From assembly GCA_934591725.1 (NCBI GenBank), contig CAKTPR010000044.1, positions 1 through 17,246 of the forward strand: a stretch of DNA of 17,246 bases, given 5' to 3'. The notes under the pieces were generated by a model that was not told where the DNA came from, did no database searches, and was given only the letters and a program-made list of their open reading frames with translations. Below, piece by piece: positions 1-6,583 of the stretch. Origin of the DNA: an uncultured Oscillospiraceae bacterium (GTDB lineage: Bacteria > Bacillota > Clostridia > Oscillospirales > Oscillospiraceae). Positions within the stretch are counted from its first letter, which is position 1, and each line of letters starts with the position of its first letter. Made by a program: the position numbers and the translations under genes.

Positions 1-933
1 ATCATCTCCCTGTCGACCGACGGTTATTTTTACGGTTTCCTCGCAGCCTTCGTCAGCGTCGTGTTCGTTAACTTCGCATTTACCTTTCCGTACCTGAAGC
101 TGGACTTCACGATCTACGGCTACCCGCTCACGTTCATGACGATGCTCGCCGTCGGCTTTGCCACATCGACGCTCACCGCCCGTCTCAAGGCGCAGGAAAC
201 TCTGCGCATGGAATCGGAGCGAGAGAAGATGCGGGCAAACCTTCTGCGTGCGATATCGCACGACCTGCGCACACCGCTGACGGCTATAAGCGGCTCGATA
301 TCGACAGTGCTTGAGGGCGACGAGGTGCTGACCAAGCAGCAGAAGAATGAGCTTCTGCTTGACGCCAAGCAGGACGCCGAATGGCTCTGCCGCATGGTGG
401 AGAATCTTCTGTCCATAACGCGCATGAACGGCGCAGACATGGGCGGCATCACGAAGAACGACGAGATCCTCGAAGAAGTTCTGAGCGAAGCGGTCATGAC
501 CTTCAAAAAGCGCCATGACAATGTCCCGGTCTCCGTCTCCGTTCCGGACACGATGATCTTTCTGCCGATGGATGCGATGCTCATCGAGCAGGTGCTTATA
601 AACCTCATGGATAACGCCGTAGTCCACGGCGGGAATGTCAGCCAGATAACGATCAGGGCGCGCGAGGAGGACGGCAGGGCGATAGTCAGCGTCGCCGACA
701 ACGGGCGCGGTATAGACGCGGAGACTCTGCCCCATCTCTTTGACGGCAGTCTCCAGCTCTCCGGCAACAAATCCGCCGATACCACGCGCAGCATGGGCAT
801 CGGCCTGAGCGTATGCAAGACCATAGTTGCGGCTCACGGGGGAGATATATACGCAGAAAATCTCCCGGAGGGCGGCGCGATGTTTACCTTTACTTTACCG
901 TTAGGAGGCACAAGCTATGACAATCAAGGATAG
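1..933 (+). CDS. kdpD: KdpD-type sensor histidine kinase, C-terminal part (5' end outside window)
   Basis: The reading frame is open from base 1, so the N-terminus is missing. The first ~55 visible residues hold the end of a DUF4118-like membrane region (hydrophobic, with the VNFAFTFP motif typical of KdpD), followed by a short linker. The HisKA motif AISHDLRTPLTA places the phospho-accepting His at bases 259-261. The ATPase domain follows: N box NLMDNAVVHG (about 600-630), G1 box DNGRGID (about 700-720) and G2 box GIGLSV (about 797-815). In KdpD proteins this part autophosphorylates and passes phosphate to KdpE in response to K+ limitation or turgor. The 3' end overlaps the response regulator gene by 17 nt, which supports translational coupling. 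The Usp-like N-terminal sensing region and any potassium transporter genes would lie upstream and cannot be checked. The family is clear; the exact signal is inferred. Confidence 0.93.
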   Translation: MISLSTDGYFYGFLAAFVSVVFVNFAFTFPYLKLDFTIYGYPLTFMTMLAVGFATSTLTARLKAQETLRMESEREKMRANLLRAISHDLRTPLTAISGSISTVLEGDEVLTKQQKNELLLDAKQDAEWLCRMVENLLSITRMNGADMGGITKNDEILEEVLSEAVMTFKKRHDNVPVSVSVPDTMIFLPMDAMLIEQVLINLMDNAVVHGGNVSQITIRAREEDGRAIVSVADNGRGIDAETLPHLFDGSLQLSGNKSADTTRSMGIGLSVCKTIVAAHGGDIYAENLPEGGAMFTFTLPLGGTSYDNQG

Positions 934-1624
934 AGTTCTCGTTGTGGAGGACGAAAAAAGCATCTCCGGCCTTATAAAAGCGATACTCACCGCAAACGGC
1001 TACGATGTCATAACAGCAAGCACCGGGAACGAGGCCTTCTCGATGATAAGCTCGCACTGCCCGGATCTCGTGGTGCTCGACCTCGGCCTGCCGGATATGG
1101 ACGGGATGGAGATAATAAAGGCCGTGCGCTCGTGGACGAGCCTGCCGATCATCGTCGTATCCGCACGCAGCTATGAGCGCGACAAGGTGCAGGCGCTCGA
1201 CATGGGTGCGGACGACTATGTCACCAAGCCCTTCAGCGCGGCGGAGCTGCTCGCGAGAGTGCGCGTCGCGATACGCCACACCCGCTCCGGGCTTTCTAAC
1301 GAGGCTCTTGTCAACACCGGCAAGTTCGTCGCAGGCGACCTGACCATAGATTACGACAAGCACCAGGTGCTCATCGCGGGCGAGAACTGCCACCTCACGC
1401 AGAATGAGTACAGGATCGTCGCGCTGCTGGGCAAGTGCGCGGGCAAGGTGCTCACCTATGACTTCATCATGAAGGAGCTGTGGGGGCCGCAGAGCAAGGG
1501 CAACAACCAGATACTGCGCGTCAACATGGCGAACATCCGCCGCAAGATCGAGAAGAACCCCGCCGAGCCGCACTACATATTCACCGAGGTCGGCGTAGGC
1601 TACCGCATGATAGAAGGCGATTGA
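917..1624 (+). CDS. kdpE: KdpE-type OmpR/PhoB family response regulator
   Basis: A 235-residue protein with a receiver domain followed by a winged-helix DNA-binding domain. The acidic pocket is at E11-D12, the phospho-acceptor is Asp55 in VVLDLGLPDMDG, and the conserved Lys104 sits in YVTKPF. The C-terminal domain (about 130-232) has the OmpR pattern ending in VGVGYRM. The start at 917 has the ribosome binding site TAGGAGG at 902-908, which lies inside the 3' end of the kinase gene. Overlap, order and sequence match the KdpD/KdpE pair, which normally activates high-affinity potassium uptake genes. No Kdp transporter lies downstream, so the target operon is elsewhere or upstream. KdpE is the closest family; a generic PhoB-like regulator is the alternative. 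Confidence 0.93.
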   Translation: MTIKDRVLVVEDEKSISGLIKAILTANGYDVITASTGNEAFSMISSHCPDLVVLDLGLPDMDGMEIIKAVRSWTSLPIIVVSARSYERDKVQALDMGADDYVTKPFSAAELLARVRVAIRHTRSGLSNEALVNTGKFVAGDLTIDYDKHQVLIAGENCHLTQNEYRIVALLGKCAGKVLTYDFIMKELWGPQSKGNNQILRVNMANIRRKIEKNPAEPHYIFTEVGVGYRMIEGD

Positions 1625-1649
1625 CGAACCAGCTCCGCTGGGCTTCGAT

Positions 1650-1677
1650 TTGAGTTACTGGGGTCAGCTGCTATAAA
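1650..1677 (+). promoter_or_regulatory. Putative promoter upstream of the 1709-1788 terminator
   Basis: TTGAGT (1650-1655) and TATAAA (1672-1677) are 16 bp apart, and TGC directly precedes the -10 box, giving an extended -10. No coding region lies between this promoter and the terminator, so a transcript would be about 100 nt and non-coding. The promoter call rests only on consensus match. Confidence 0.4.
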
Positions 1678-1708
1678 TTTGATTTGATTCTTTTCCTTCC
1701 TCTTTTTT

Positions 1709-1788
1709 CCGCCGCCAGCGGCGGTACGGGACGTTTCCGGCAAACTATGCCGCGCGTCACCCGTGCCGTTCGTCGGCGGCGGTTTTTT
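1709..1788 (+). terminator. Long imperfect terminator hairpin after kdpE
   Basis: The arm at 1709-1730 (CCGCCGCCAGCGGCGGTACGGG, split here as CCGCCGCC then AGCGGCGGTACGGG) pairs imperfectly with 1760-1782 over about 22 positions. A run of six T follows at 1783-1788. The interval between the arms holds an inner 5-bp hairpin (CGGCA, loop AACTA, TGCCG). The left arm can also fold on itself (CCGCCG, CGGCGG). The T run on the right side only makes this a plus-strand terminator. Confidence 0.85.
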
Positions 1789-1874
1789 ACTGTCAGAGCG
1801 GCATTCCCGGTTTGCAAAAAATTAACGCTGGGTGTTTAGTTCTTTGCACTGATTTTATCTGAAATTTGCTATCA

Positions 1875-1880
1875 TATAAT
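1875..1880 (+). promoter_or_regulatory. Likely -10 box for the PH-domain gene
   Basis: A perfect TATAAT lies about 65 bp before the start codon in an AT-rich stretch. No good -35 box sits at 16-18 bp. TTGCAC at 1844-1849 is too far away (25 bp). Only the -10 element is supported. Confidence 0.4.
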
Positions 1881-1946
1881 CAGTAACAGGAGGACGCGAT
1901 CGTCCCCGAATACGCAAAAAATTATAGTAAATTGTGGAGGATCTGT

Positions 1947-2516
1947 ATGGAAGATATGCTGAGCTCGGTTCTGGAGACCGGAGAAGAAGTCCTTTGGAAG
2001 GGTAAGCCCGAAGCCTTTGAGACCCTGGACAAAACCCATAAGCCCGTGATAGTCAAGGGCGAGATAATCAAGATCGTTGTTTCCCTCGCACTTATCATCG
2101 CCTACATAGTGACCGTCAACAACAGCGGCGCAGGCGTCAAGCCGGGCATCATCGTTATAATCCTTGCCATCCTGGCTTATGCGCTTGCCAGCCCCTTCCT
2201 GCATGCCAATACTCTCCGCCGCAAGGTCGAGTATGTCATCACGAATCAGCGCCTCATCACCATCAAGGACGATGCCAAGGGCATAGAGTTCGGCAAGATC
2301 AAGGTCGCTGAGCTCAAGACCGACGATGACGGCCACACCACGCTGCTCTGCGGCCCCTCTTCGGTAAAGGCCGAAACCGACAAATGGCGCGGCGATGCAG
2401 CTCTCGGTCTGAGACTCGATGCTGACACTCTCGACTGCGATGCGCTCACCTGGTACGCGATCCCCAACGCCAAGGAAGCGGAAGTCCTTCTCAAGAAGTA
2501 CCTGCCCATCGCGTAA
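1947..2516 (+). CDS. Small membrane protein with a bacterial PH (bPH2-like) domain
   Basis: A 189-residue protein. I chose ATG 1947 because GGAGG lies at 1936-1940, six bases upstream; an in-frame TTG at 1932 overlaps this site and is unlikely. The N-terminal ~35 residues hold the motif GEEVLWKGKP, typical of the start of bacterial PH proteins. Two hydrophobic segments follow (about residues 39-56 and 66-83) with a short polar loop. Then comes EYVITNQRLITI, the hallmark of bacterial PH domains, and a beta-rich C-terminal half. Such proteins are membrane-anchored and mostly of unknown function; some take part in envelope stress or lipid-related roles. It is transcribed alone, with terminators on both sides. 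Family confidence is fair; no specific function can be given. Confidence 0.8.
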   Translation: MEDMLSSVLETGEEVLWKGKPEAFETLDKTHKPVIVKGEIIKIVVSLALIIAYIVTVNNSGAGVKPGIIVIILAILAYALASPFLHANTLRRKVEYVITNQRLITIKDDAKGIEFGKIKVAELKTDDDGHTTLLCGPSSVKAETDKWRGDAALGLRLDADTLDCDALTWYAIPNAKEAEVLLKKYLPIA

Positions 2517-2549
2517 GCTCCGAACGGGCAGCAAGTAAATACGTAAAAA

Positions 2550-2598
2550 CACCGCCGCGGCCGGGTATAACCCAGCCACGGCGGTGCTATTTCTATTT
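2550..2598 (+). terminator. Terminator after the PH-domain gene
   Basis: A 17-bp stem (2550-2566 with 2570-2586, two mismatches) has a tight ATA loop and is followed by the T-rich CTATTTCTATTT. An A-rich run (2545-2549) sits before the left arm, so weak activity on the minus strand is possible. Confidence 0.8.
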
Positions 2599-2662
2599 CC
2601 CCGCATGATCCGACAATTTATTTCCGCCTGCGCTGTTATACTTGGCGGCAGGAGGTGGAAGC

Positions 2663-3499
2663 ATGAAAAGGATCATTGCCTCTGTTATCGTGTTGTTTAT
2701 CGCCCTGGCCGCTGGCGGCTCGGCTCTCGACCGCGCGCCGGAGCCTTCTCCCGCGCTGCCGCAGCCGACCGCTCCCGTTGAGGAAAGCATGGAGCTTCCC
2801 GCATCACCGGAGCCTGAGGAGGCCGAAGAGATCGCCCCCGAAGAAACGCCCGGCAGCGCCGCCGGGGATCAGCCGCAGGAGAGCCCGGACGCCGCTGACC
2901 CGGAGCCGGAGGTGCAGAGCGAAGAGCACAGGAGCATCTTTGATCTGATGACCGGCGGCAGCATCAGCTATGAAGCCGACCTTGCGGCATATTACCTGAA
3001 CGAAATGACCGAGGCCGCGGAGGCGGGAGACGTCGAGGCCGGGAGGAGCGCCGAGGAAAAGCGCAACGCCGTAATAGACGCGTCCGCCGCGGAGCCTGAC
3101 CCCGGCAAAATAAGCTTTGATGATCTGTATCTGCTATCGAAGGTAATATGCTACGAGGCGGGGAGCGACTGGCTCACGGACGAGTTCCGCATATGCGTGG
3201 GCGAGGTCATCATGAACCGCGCCGCGTCGCCAGAGTACCCGGACAGTATACATGACGTCATTTACCAGAAGGGGCAGTACGCCTGTGTAAACTCCGCGCG
3301 CTTTGCCGGGCTGGTGCCGACAGAGGAATGCGTCGACGCAGCGCTGCGTCTGCTGTGCGGAGAGCGCAGAATGGTGCCGAGCGTGGTCTTTCAGTCAAAC
3401 GACCTACAAGGAGAGCCGTTCACGATGTACACCGACCGCCGTCTTGGGACTACATACTTCTGCCTGAGCGAAAATCAGGAGCTGTACCCGATAGATTAA
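2663..3499 (+). CDS. Exported SleB-type (Hydrolase_2) cell-wall hydrolase with acidic Pro/Glu-rich stalk
   Basis: A 278-residue protein. ATG 2663 is preceded by AGGAGGT (2650-2656); an in-frame TTG at 2642 would place the start before this site. Residues 1-22 form a Sec signal or membrane anchor (MKR plus a hydrophobic stretch, no lipobox Cys). Residues about 25-90 are a low-complexity Pro/Glu/Ala stalk. The C-terminal ~125 residues match the SleB family: YLLSKVICYEAG with the likely catalytic Glu165, then VGEVIMNRAASPEYPDSIHD and VIYQKGQY. SleB-type enzymes are muralytic transglycosylases, best known in spore cortex breakdown, but many family members act on vegetative walls. No peptidoglycan-binding or LysM domain is present. 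A possible -10 box TATACT lies at 2637-2642. The stop codon abuts the stop of the opposing gene at base 3500 with no gap. Confidence 0.85.
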   Translation: MKRIIASVIVLFIALAAGGSALDRAPEPSPALPQPTAPVEESMELPASPEPEEAEEIAPEETPGSAAGDQPQESPDAADPEPEVQSEEHRSIFDLMTGGSISYEADLAAYYLNEMTEAAEAGDVEAGRSAEEKRNAVIDASAAEPDPGKISFDDLYLLSKVICYEAGSDWLTDEFRICVGEVIMNRAASPEYPDSIHDVIYQKGQYACVNSARFAGLVPTEECVDAALRLLCGERRMVPSVVFQSNDLQGEPFTMYTDRRLGTTYFCLSENQELYPID

Positions 3500-3784
3500 T
3501 CACTCAAAATCGAATATCGCCTTGGACGCGAGATAAGAGCCGAAGCGGCTTTTCCACTCGCGGTGCAGCTCAGACGCGTCCCATGCTGGGAGCGCTGCCT
3601 TGTCCATGTCAATGACTATGGCGAGGTCATAGCGGTTCTCGCGGTCGACGCAGTTTCTCAGCACGGTATGGCCGTGTATGCCGTCCATCGCCGGGGCGGA
3701 AGAAAAGAGCGCTTCTACACGGTCGATCATGGCCGCCTTGTCGGTCACAGTGTCATTGAATTTTGCGATTATGCAGTGCTTCAT
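3500..3784 (-). CDS. Dabb (stress-responsive A/B barrel) domain protein
   Basis: A 94-residue protein. The start at 3784 has the ribosome binding site AAAGGAGA just upstream (about 3789-3796). It begins MKHCIIAKF and ends AIFDFE, both typical of Dabb proteins. The middle holds a predicted beta-alpha-beta dimeric ferredoxin-like barrel with a conserved YDLAIVIDM strand. Dabb proteins are small dimers; a few bind or cyclise small aromatic compounds, but most have no known role. It sits 11 nt downstream of the DNA glycosylase gene on the same strand, so the two are likely co-transcribed. Longer in-frame starts up to 3847 run back into the glycosylase gene and lack a comparable site. Confidence 0.8.
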   Translation of the reverse strand: MKHCIIAKFNDTVTDKAAMIDRVEALFSSAPAMDGIHGHTVLRNCVDRENRYDLAIVIDMDKAALPAWDASELHREWKSRFGSYLASKAIFDFE

Positions 3785-3795
3785 GTGTGTCTCCT

Positions 3796-4290
3796 TTAGT
3801 CTGTGAGTATCTGTTTCCATTGCTCGTACAGTCTGTCCATCGTCCACGCGGCGTTCGCGGGACTGGTCGACGGCAGCTTCACCGGCGTCATGCCGCAGAC
3901 GGGCGCGAGGTGCTTCATGAACAGCTCATATGCCGCCGTGCCGTTGCAGTAGACGCGCCGAATATCCGCCGCGCGCAGGATGAGCGCGATGTCGACCGGC
4001 ACGGCGTTTCTGATGCTGCTGTCGCTGGAGCCGATGATGTCGCAGGAATCGAGCACATCCCACAGCGCGACGCCGTTCGAGAGCAGCATGGTCTTCTTTT
4101 CCTCGATGCTCCGCGGCACGGCGCAGCCGAGCACGCGCGCCATGAGCGGCCAGAAGCGGTTCTGCGGATGGCCGTAGAAGAAATTGACCTCCCTGGACTT
4201 GACCGATGGGAAGCTGCCGAGGATGAGTATTTTAGAATTTTCATCATACACCGGCCCGAACTGCCGCTGTATGTGTCTGTATTCCGGCAT
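3796..4290 (-). CDS. DNA-deoxyinosine/uracil glycosylase (UDG superfamily, family 6-like)
   Basis: A 164-residue protein. Motif 1 is ILILGSFPS (residues 21-29). It is followed by FFYGHPQNRFWPLM (37-50), the signature of the hypoxanthine-DNA glycosylase/Mug-like branch. Motif 2 is LPSTSPANA (139-147), which in this family contacts the minor groove near the flipped base. These enzymes remove deaminated bases (hypoxanthine, sometimes uracil) to start base excision repair in the cytoplasm. Length matches the family. The start at 4290 has AGAGGT 8 nt upstream. A promoter with TATAAT lies at 4323-4350. Downstream, the Dabb gene follows within 11 nt. I am confident of the superfamily and fairly confident of the hypoxanthine branch. 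Confidence 0.88.
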   Translation of the reverse strand: MPEYRHIQRQFGPVYDENSKILILGSFPSVKSREVNFFYGHPQNRFWPLMARVLGCAVPRSIEEKKTMLLSNGVALWDVLDSCDIIGSSDSSIRNAVPVDIALILRAADIRRVYCNGTAAYELFMKHLAPVCGMTPVKLPSTSPANAAWTMDRLYEQWKQILTD

Positions 4291-4322
4291 AAGCGCTGAC
4301 CTCTCAAAAATGTTCTGCCGCT

Positions 4323-4350
4323 ATTATACCATAAAAATGGCGCGCCGCAA
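4323..4350 (-). promoter_or_regulatory. Promoter of the glycosylase-Dabb operon, embedded in a terminator stem
   Basis: On the minus strand TTGCGG (4350-4345) and TATAAT (4328-4323) are 16 bp apart. The -35 box lies within the terminator hairpin of the upstream gene (4339-4367), and the T run of that terminator lies in the spacer. The glycosylase start codon is 33 bp downstream of the -10 box. Confidence 0.6.
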
Positions 4351-4367
4351 TGCGTATGCGGCGCGCC
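4332..4367 (-). terminator. Terminator of the 89-residue gene, possibly bidirectional
   Basis: An 11-bp perfect stem (GGCGCGCCGCA at 4339-4349 with TGCGGCGCGCC at 4357-4367) has a 7-nt loop. On the minus strand it is followed by ATTTTTAT (4338-4331). On the plus strand the following bases are also T-rich (TGATTTATTGATTTTT), so it may stop transcription in both directions. Confidence 0.85.
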
Positions 4368-4384
4368 TGATTTATTGATTTTTA

Positions 4385-4654
4385 TTAGGCCGCCTTTGCT
4401 TCCTCGCGCAGCAGTTCCGCGCACAGGTCGCCCTCGAATGCTTCCGGGTCATCCTGCGGCGTGGTGTCAATGCCCGCAAGCTCACCGGTGACGCGGTCGA
4501 TGTAGCAGTCATAGTTGAGCCACTCGGTACCGATAACGACCTCGCAGTATGCGCCGCGGTATTCGAGCGAGAGCGCGCGGCTGGTCTCTGCGTCGAGTCC
4601 AAGCTCCTCCAGAGCTGCCTTGAGTGCTTCGTATTTATTAAGAATGTTCTTCAT
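4385..4654 (-). CDS. Small PepSY-like protein without signal peptide
   Basis: An 89-residue acidic protein. The start at 4654 has AAAGGAG about 7 nt upstream (around 4662-4668). Residues about 8-65 look like one PepSY unit: a helical AALEELGL segment, a beta strand YCEVVIG, then YDCYIDRVTGELAGID, which fits the YEVEID-x-x-TGE pattern of PepSY domains. The rest is an acidic tail ending REEAKAA. PepSY proteins are usually exported and often inhibit peptidases; this one shows no signal peptide or membrane segment, which is odd for the family. It is transcribed alone, with a terminator downstream and a leader of about 100 nt that can form hairpins. The PepSY assignment rests on pattern only; the gene itself is well supported. 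Confidence 0.7.
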   Translation of the reverse strand: MKNILNKYEALKAALEELGLDAETSRALSLEYRGAYCEVVIGTEWLNYDCYIDRVTGELAGIDTTPQDDPEAFEGDLCAELLREEAKAA

Positions 4655-4790
4655 ATTCGATCTCCTTTCGGTCTGTGTCGGTCTTAACCGATCTGCCTGC
4701 GGGACACATGGGGCTCAGTCCCCGTCCCTCTTACCTGCCGCGGAAACCTCTCGCCCCTCGCGGTATGGGCATATATTATCAGGCATTTTT
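4655..4790 (-). promoter_or_regulatory. Leader region of the PepSY-like gene with several possible hairpins
   Basis: On the minus strand a -10-like GATAATAT lies near 4780-4773, without a convincing -35. The following ~110 nt can form CCGCG/CGCGG, then GGGAC...GTCCC enclosing GGGG/CCCC, then TCGGT-TAAG-ACCGA just before the ribosome binding site. I do not recognise any known riboswitch in it. It could be an ordinary GC-rich leader. Confidence 0.3.
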
Positions 4791-4878
4791 AAGGAAATTA
4801 TGAGAGCCAGTTTGACTTTTTTTGAAGTTTTGAAGAACATTCCGTGAAGTTCGTCAATTAAAAGACCTGTTTCCAGAC

Positions 4879-5457
4879 TTATCCAAGAAGAGCACTGAGG
4901 CTTCCGACGGTCTCGATGCGCGCGCCGATGCGCTCCATATCGCCGAGGTTTGCGCGCTGCACCTCCTCGGTCACGGACGAGGTGCAGTCAGACAGGACGA
5001 TGACGTCATAGTCCAGCGAGAGCGCGTCATAGCAGCTGGTGCGGATGCAGTTCGGCGTCGTTGTGCCGGCGAGGATGACGGTGTCCACGCCGAGCCTGCG
5101 CAGTATCAGGTCAAGCGGTGTGCCGAAGAAGCCGGAAAAGCGCGGCTTCACGATGCGGTAATCGCTCTCCCTGACCTCAAACTCCTCAGGGTACGCGTCC
5201 GACATGCACTCTTCACACGTCTCGGACAGCGGCTTGCCGCCCGCGAGCCACACATCGCGGCGGCATTTTTCAACATCGCTGCCGTCGGCTCTGTAATGGC
5301 GCGTCGTATAAAACACGGGGACATCCTTTTCATGGCAGAGCCTTATGACCTCGGCGCAGGCCGGGACGGTCGCCGCCGCGGCGGGGATGCACAGCGGCGA
5401 TGACGGGTCGATGAACCCGCGCTGCATATCTATCATTACCAGAGCGTATTTCTTCAT
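4879..5457 (-). CDS. Isochorismatase-family cysteine hydrolase
   Basis: A 192-residue protein. I chose ATG 5457 because GGGAGG lies about 5 nt upstream and the family motif starts right away (MKKYALVMIDMQRGF). The catalytic triad is visible: Asp10, Lys104 (in VKPRFSGFFGT) and Cys137 (in AGTTTPNCIRTSCYDA), with the usual cis-peptide region before the Cys. The family includes isochorismatase, nicotinamidase, N-carbamoylsarcosine amidase and ureidoacrylate hydrolase. Sequence alone does not fix the substrate. Ser/Cys-rich residues around the active site give no nicotinamidase zinc site that I can see (no DxHxxxH). It is divergent from the dehydrogenase-glycerate kinase pair across a 153-bp spacer, which may mean shared control. 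No strong terminator follows it. Confidence 0.88.
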   Translation of the reverse strand: MKKYALVMIDMQRGFIDPSSPLCIPAAAATVPACAEVIRLCHEKDVPVFYTTRHYRADGSDVEKCRRDVWLAGGKPLSETCEECMSDAYPEEFEVRESDYRIVKPRFSGFFGTPLDLILRRLGVDTVILAGTTTPNCIRTSCYDALSLDYDVIVLSDCTSSVTEEVQRANLGDMERIGARIETVGSLSALLG

Positions 5458-5503
5458 AGCTTTCCTCCCGCGCCGACCGGCGCTTTCGATTATCGTATGA
5501 CAT

Positions 5504-5532
5504 ATCATTACATAATCTGCGGTGTTTTTCAA
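5504..5532 (-). promoter_or_regulatory. Possible promoter of the cysteine hydrolase gene
   Basis: On the minus strand TTGAAA (5532-5527) and AATGAT (5509-5504) are 17 bp apart. The -35 box is good and the -10 box is moderate. A short hairpin (CGCC, GGTC, GGCG) lies between the promoter and the ribosome binding site. Confidence 0.35.
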
Positions 5533-5568
5533 GCCGTCGGAGAAAATTTGTTGTAGCATTCGACGGCT
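5532..5568. repeat. 8-bp perfect inverted repeat in the divergent spacer
   Basis: AGCCGTCG (5532-5539) and CGACGGCT (5561-5568) are separated by 21 bp of AT-rich sequence, about 29 bp centre to centre. It lies between the possible minus-strand promoter and a plus-strand TATACT box (5577-5582). This placement fits an operator for both divergent transcripts. It could also be a chance hairpin. Confidence 0.45.
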
Positions 5569-5610
5569 GAATCAATTATACTTAAGAAAAAAGAAACGGA
5601 GGAACTGACA

Positions 5611-6582
5611 ATGAAAGCAGTCGTTCTTGACGGACATCCGGAAAACCCCGGCGACCTGAGTTGGGACTGGCTCGGTGAGCTCGGCGAATATACGGTCTAT
5701 GACCGCTGCCCCGACGATGAGTCAGAGATCATCCGCCGCATAGGCACGGCGGAGATCGTCATCACAAACAAGGCGCAGATAAGCGCCGCGGTCATTGATG
5801 CCTGCCCCAACCTTAAATACATCTCCGTCACCGCGACGGGCTATAACGTCGTCGACTATGAATACGCAAAGCACCGCGGCATCCCGGTCAGCAACGTCCC
5901 GGCCTACGGCACGGCCGCCGTCGCGCAGTTTGCAATAGCGATGCTGCTTGAGATATGCCACCACATCGCGCACCACTCTCAGGCCGTACACGAAGGGCGC
6001 TGGGAGCACGCGGAGGACTGGTGCTTCTGGGACTATCCGCTCATCGAGCTTGACGGCAAGACGCTCGGTATAATCGGCTTCGGGCGCATAGGGCAGCAGA
6101 CCGGGCGCATAGCCAAGGCGCTTGGCATGACGGTGCTCGCTTCCGGCAGCCGCCCGACGGAGACCGGACGCGCGATCGCCGAGTACGTGGAGCAGGACGA
6201 GCTGTTCGCGCGCGCCGACGTCATCGCGCTGCACTGCCCGCTCTTCCCTGAGACGCAGGGCATAATAAACAAGGACAGCATCGCCAAGATGAAGGACGGC
6301 GTTATCATAATCAACAACAGCCGCGGCGGGCTCGTCGTCGAGCAGGATCTTGCCGACGCGCTCAACAGCGGCAAGGTCGCCGCGGCAGGCGTGGACGTTG
6401 TGTCCACCGAGCCGATAAAGGGCGACAATCCCCTGCTGTCCGCGAAAAACTGCATCATCACCCCGCATATAAGCTGGGCATCCAAGGAGGCGCGGGAGCG
6501 CATCATGGTCTGCACGGAGCAGAACGTGCGCGCATACATCGAGGGCAGCCCGGTCAACGTCATAAACGGAGCAGGAGCGTGA
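5611..6582 (+). CDS. D-2-hydroxyacid dehydrogenase (hydroxypyruvate/glyoxylate reductase type)
   Basis: A 323-residue protein, the usual length for the family. CGGAGG at 5597-5602 precedes ATG 5611. The NAD(P)-binding motif is GFGRIG (Gly156, Gly158, Gly161) in the central Rossmann domain. The catalytic residues are Arg238 (INNSRGGLV), Glu267 (DVVSTEPI) and His286 (ITPHISWASKEARER). Substrate-domain motifs such as ISVTATGYNVVD and GIPVSNVPAYGTAAVAQFA point to the glycerate dehydrogenase (HprA-like) branch, which reduces hydroxypyruvate to D-glycerate with NADH. The stop codon is one base before the glycerate kinase start, so the two work as a pair. Glyoxylate or another 2-keto acid remains possible. 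A TATACT box lies at 5577-5582 but the -35 region is poor, which suggests activator dependence. Confidence 0.92.
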   Translation: MKAVVLDGHPENPGDLSWDWLGELGEYTVYDRCPDDESEIIRRIGTAEIVITNKAQISAAVIDACPNLKYISVTATGYNVVDYEYAKHRGIPVSNVPAYGTAAVAQFAIAMLLEICHHIAHHSQAVHEGRWEHAEDWCFWDYPLIELDGKTLGIIGFGRIGQQTGRIAKALGMTVLASGSRPTETGRAIAEYVEQDELFARADVIALHCPLFPETQGIINKDSIAKMKDGVIIINNSRGGLVVEQDLADALNSGKVAAAGVDVVSTEPIKGDNPLLSAKNCIITPHISWASKEARERIMVCTEQNVRAYIEGSPVNVINGAGA

Positions 6583-6583
6583 A

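Larger units (their letters stand above)
1625..1946. other. Gene-free stretch of 322 bp
   Basis: I see no credible coding region here. It starts with a small hairpin (CCAGC, loop TCC, GCTGG at 1630-1642) just after the kdpE stop. Then come a promoter-like sequence (1650-1677), a pyrimidine-rich tract (about 1687-1708), a long terminator hairpin (1709-1788), and an AT-rich stretch with a TATAAT box (1875-1880) leading to the next gene. Confidence 0.7.

Noticed and set aside
61..63. A start codon for the histidine kinase at 61
   Set aside because: The frame and the membrane region continue to base 1, so this GTG is internal and the gene is truncated by the window edge.
890..1573. A 227-residue open frame on the minus strand opposite kdpE
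   Set aside because: The plus strand encodes a complete response regulator with all key residues.
1709..1788. A CRISPR-like or mobile-element inverted repeat
   Set aside because: It occurs once, is followed by a T run and sits after a gene end, so a terminator explains it.
4655..4790. A known riboswitch upstream of the PepSY-like gene
   Set aside because: I could not match the hairpins to any riboswitch consensus I know (TPP, SAM, PreQ1, guanidine, ZTP, fluoride), so only a structured leader is reported.
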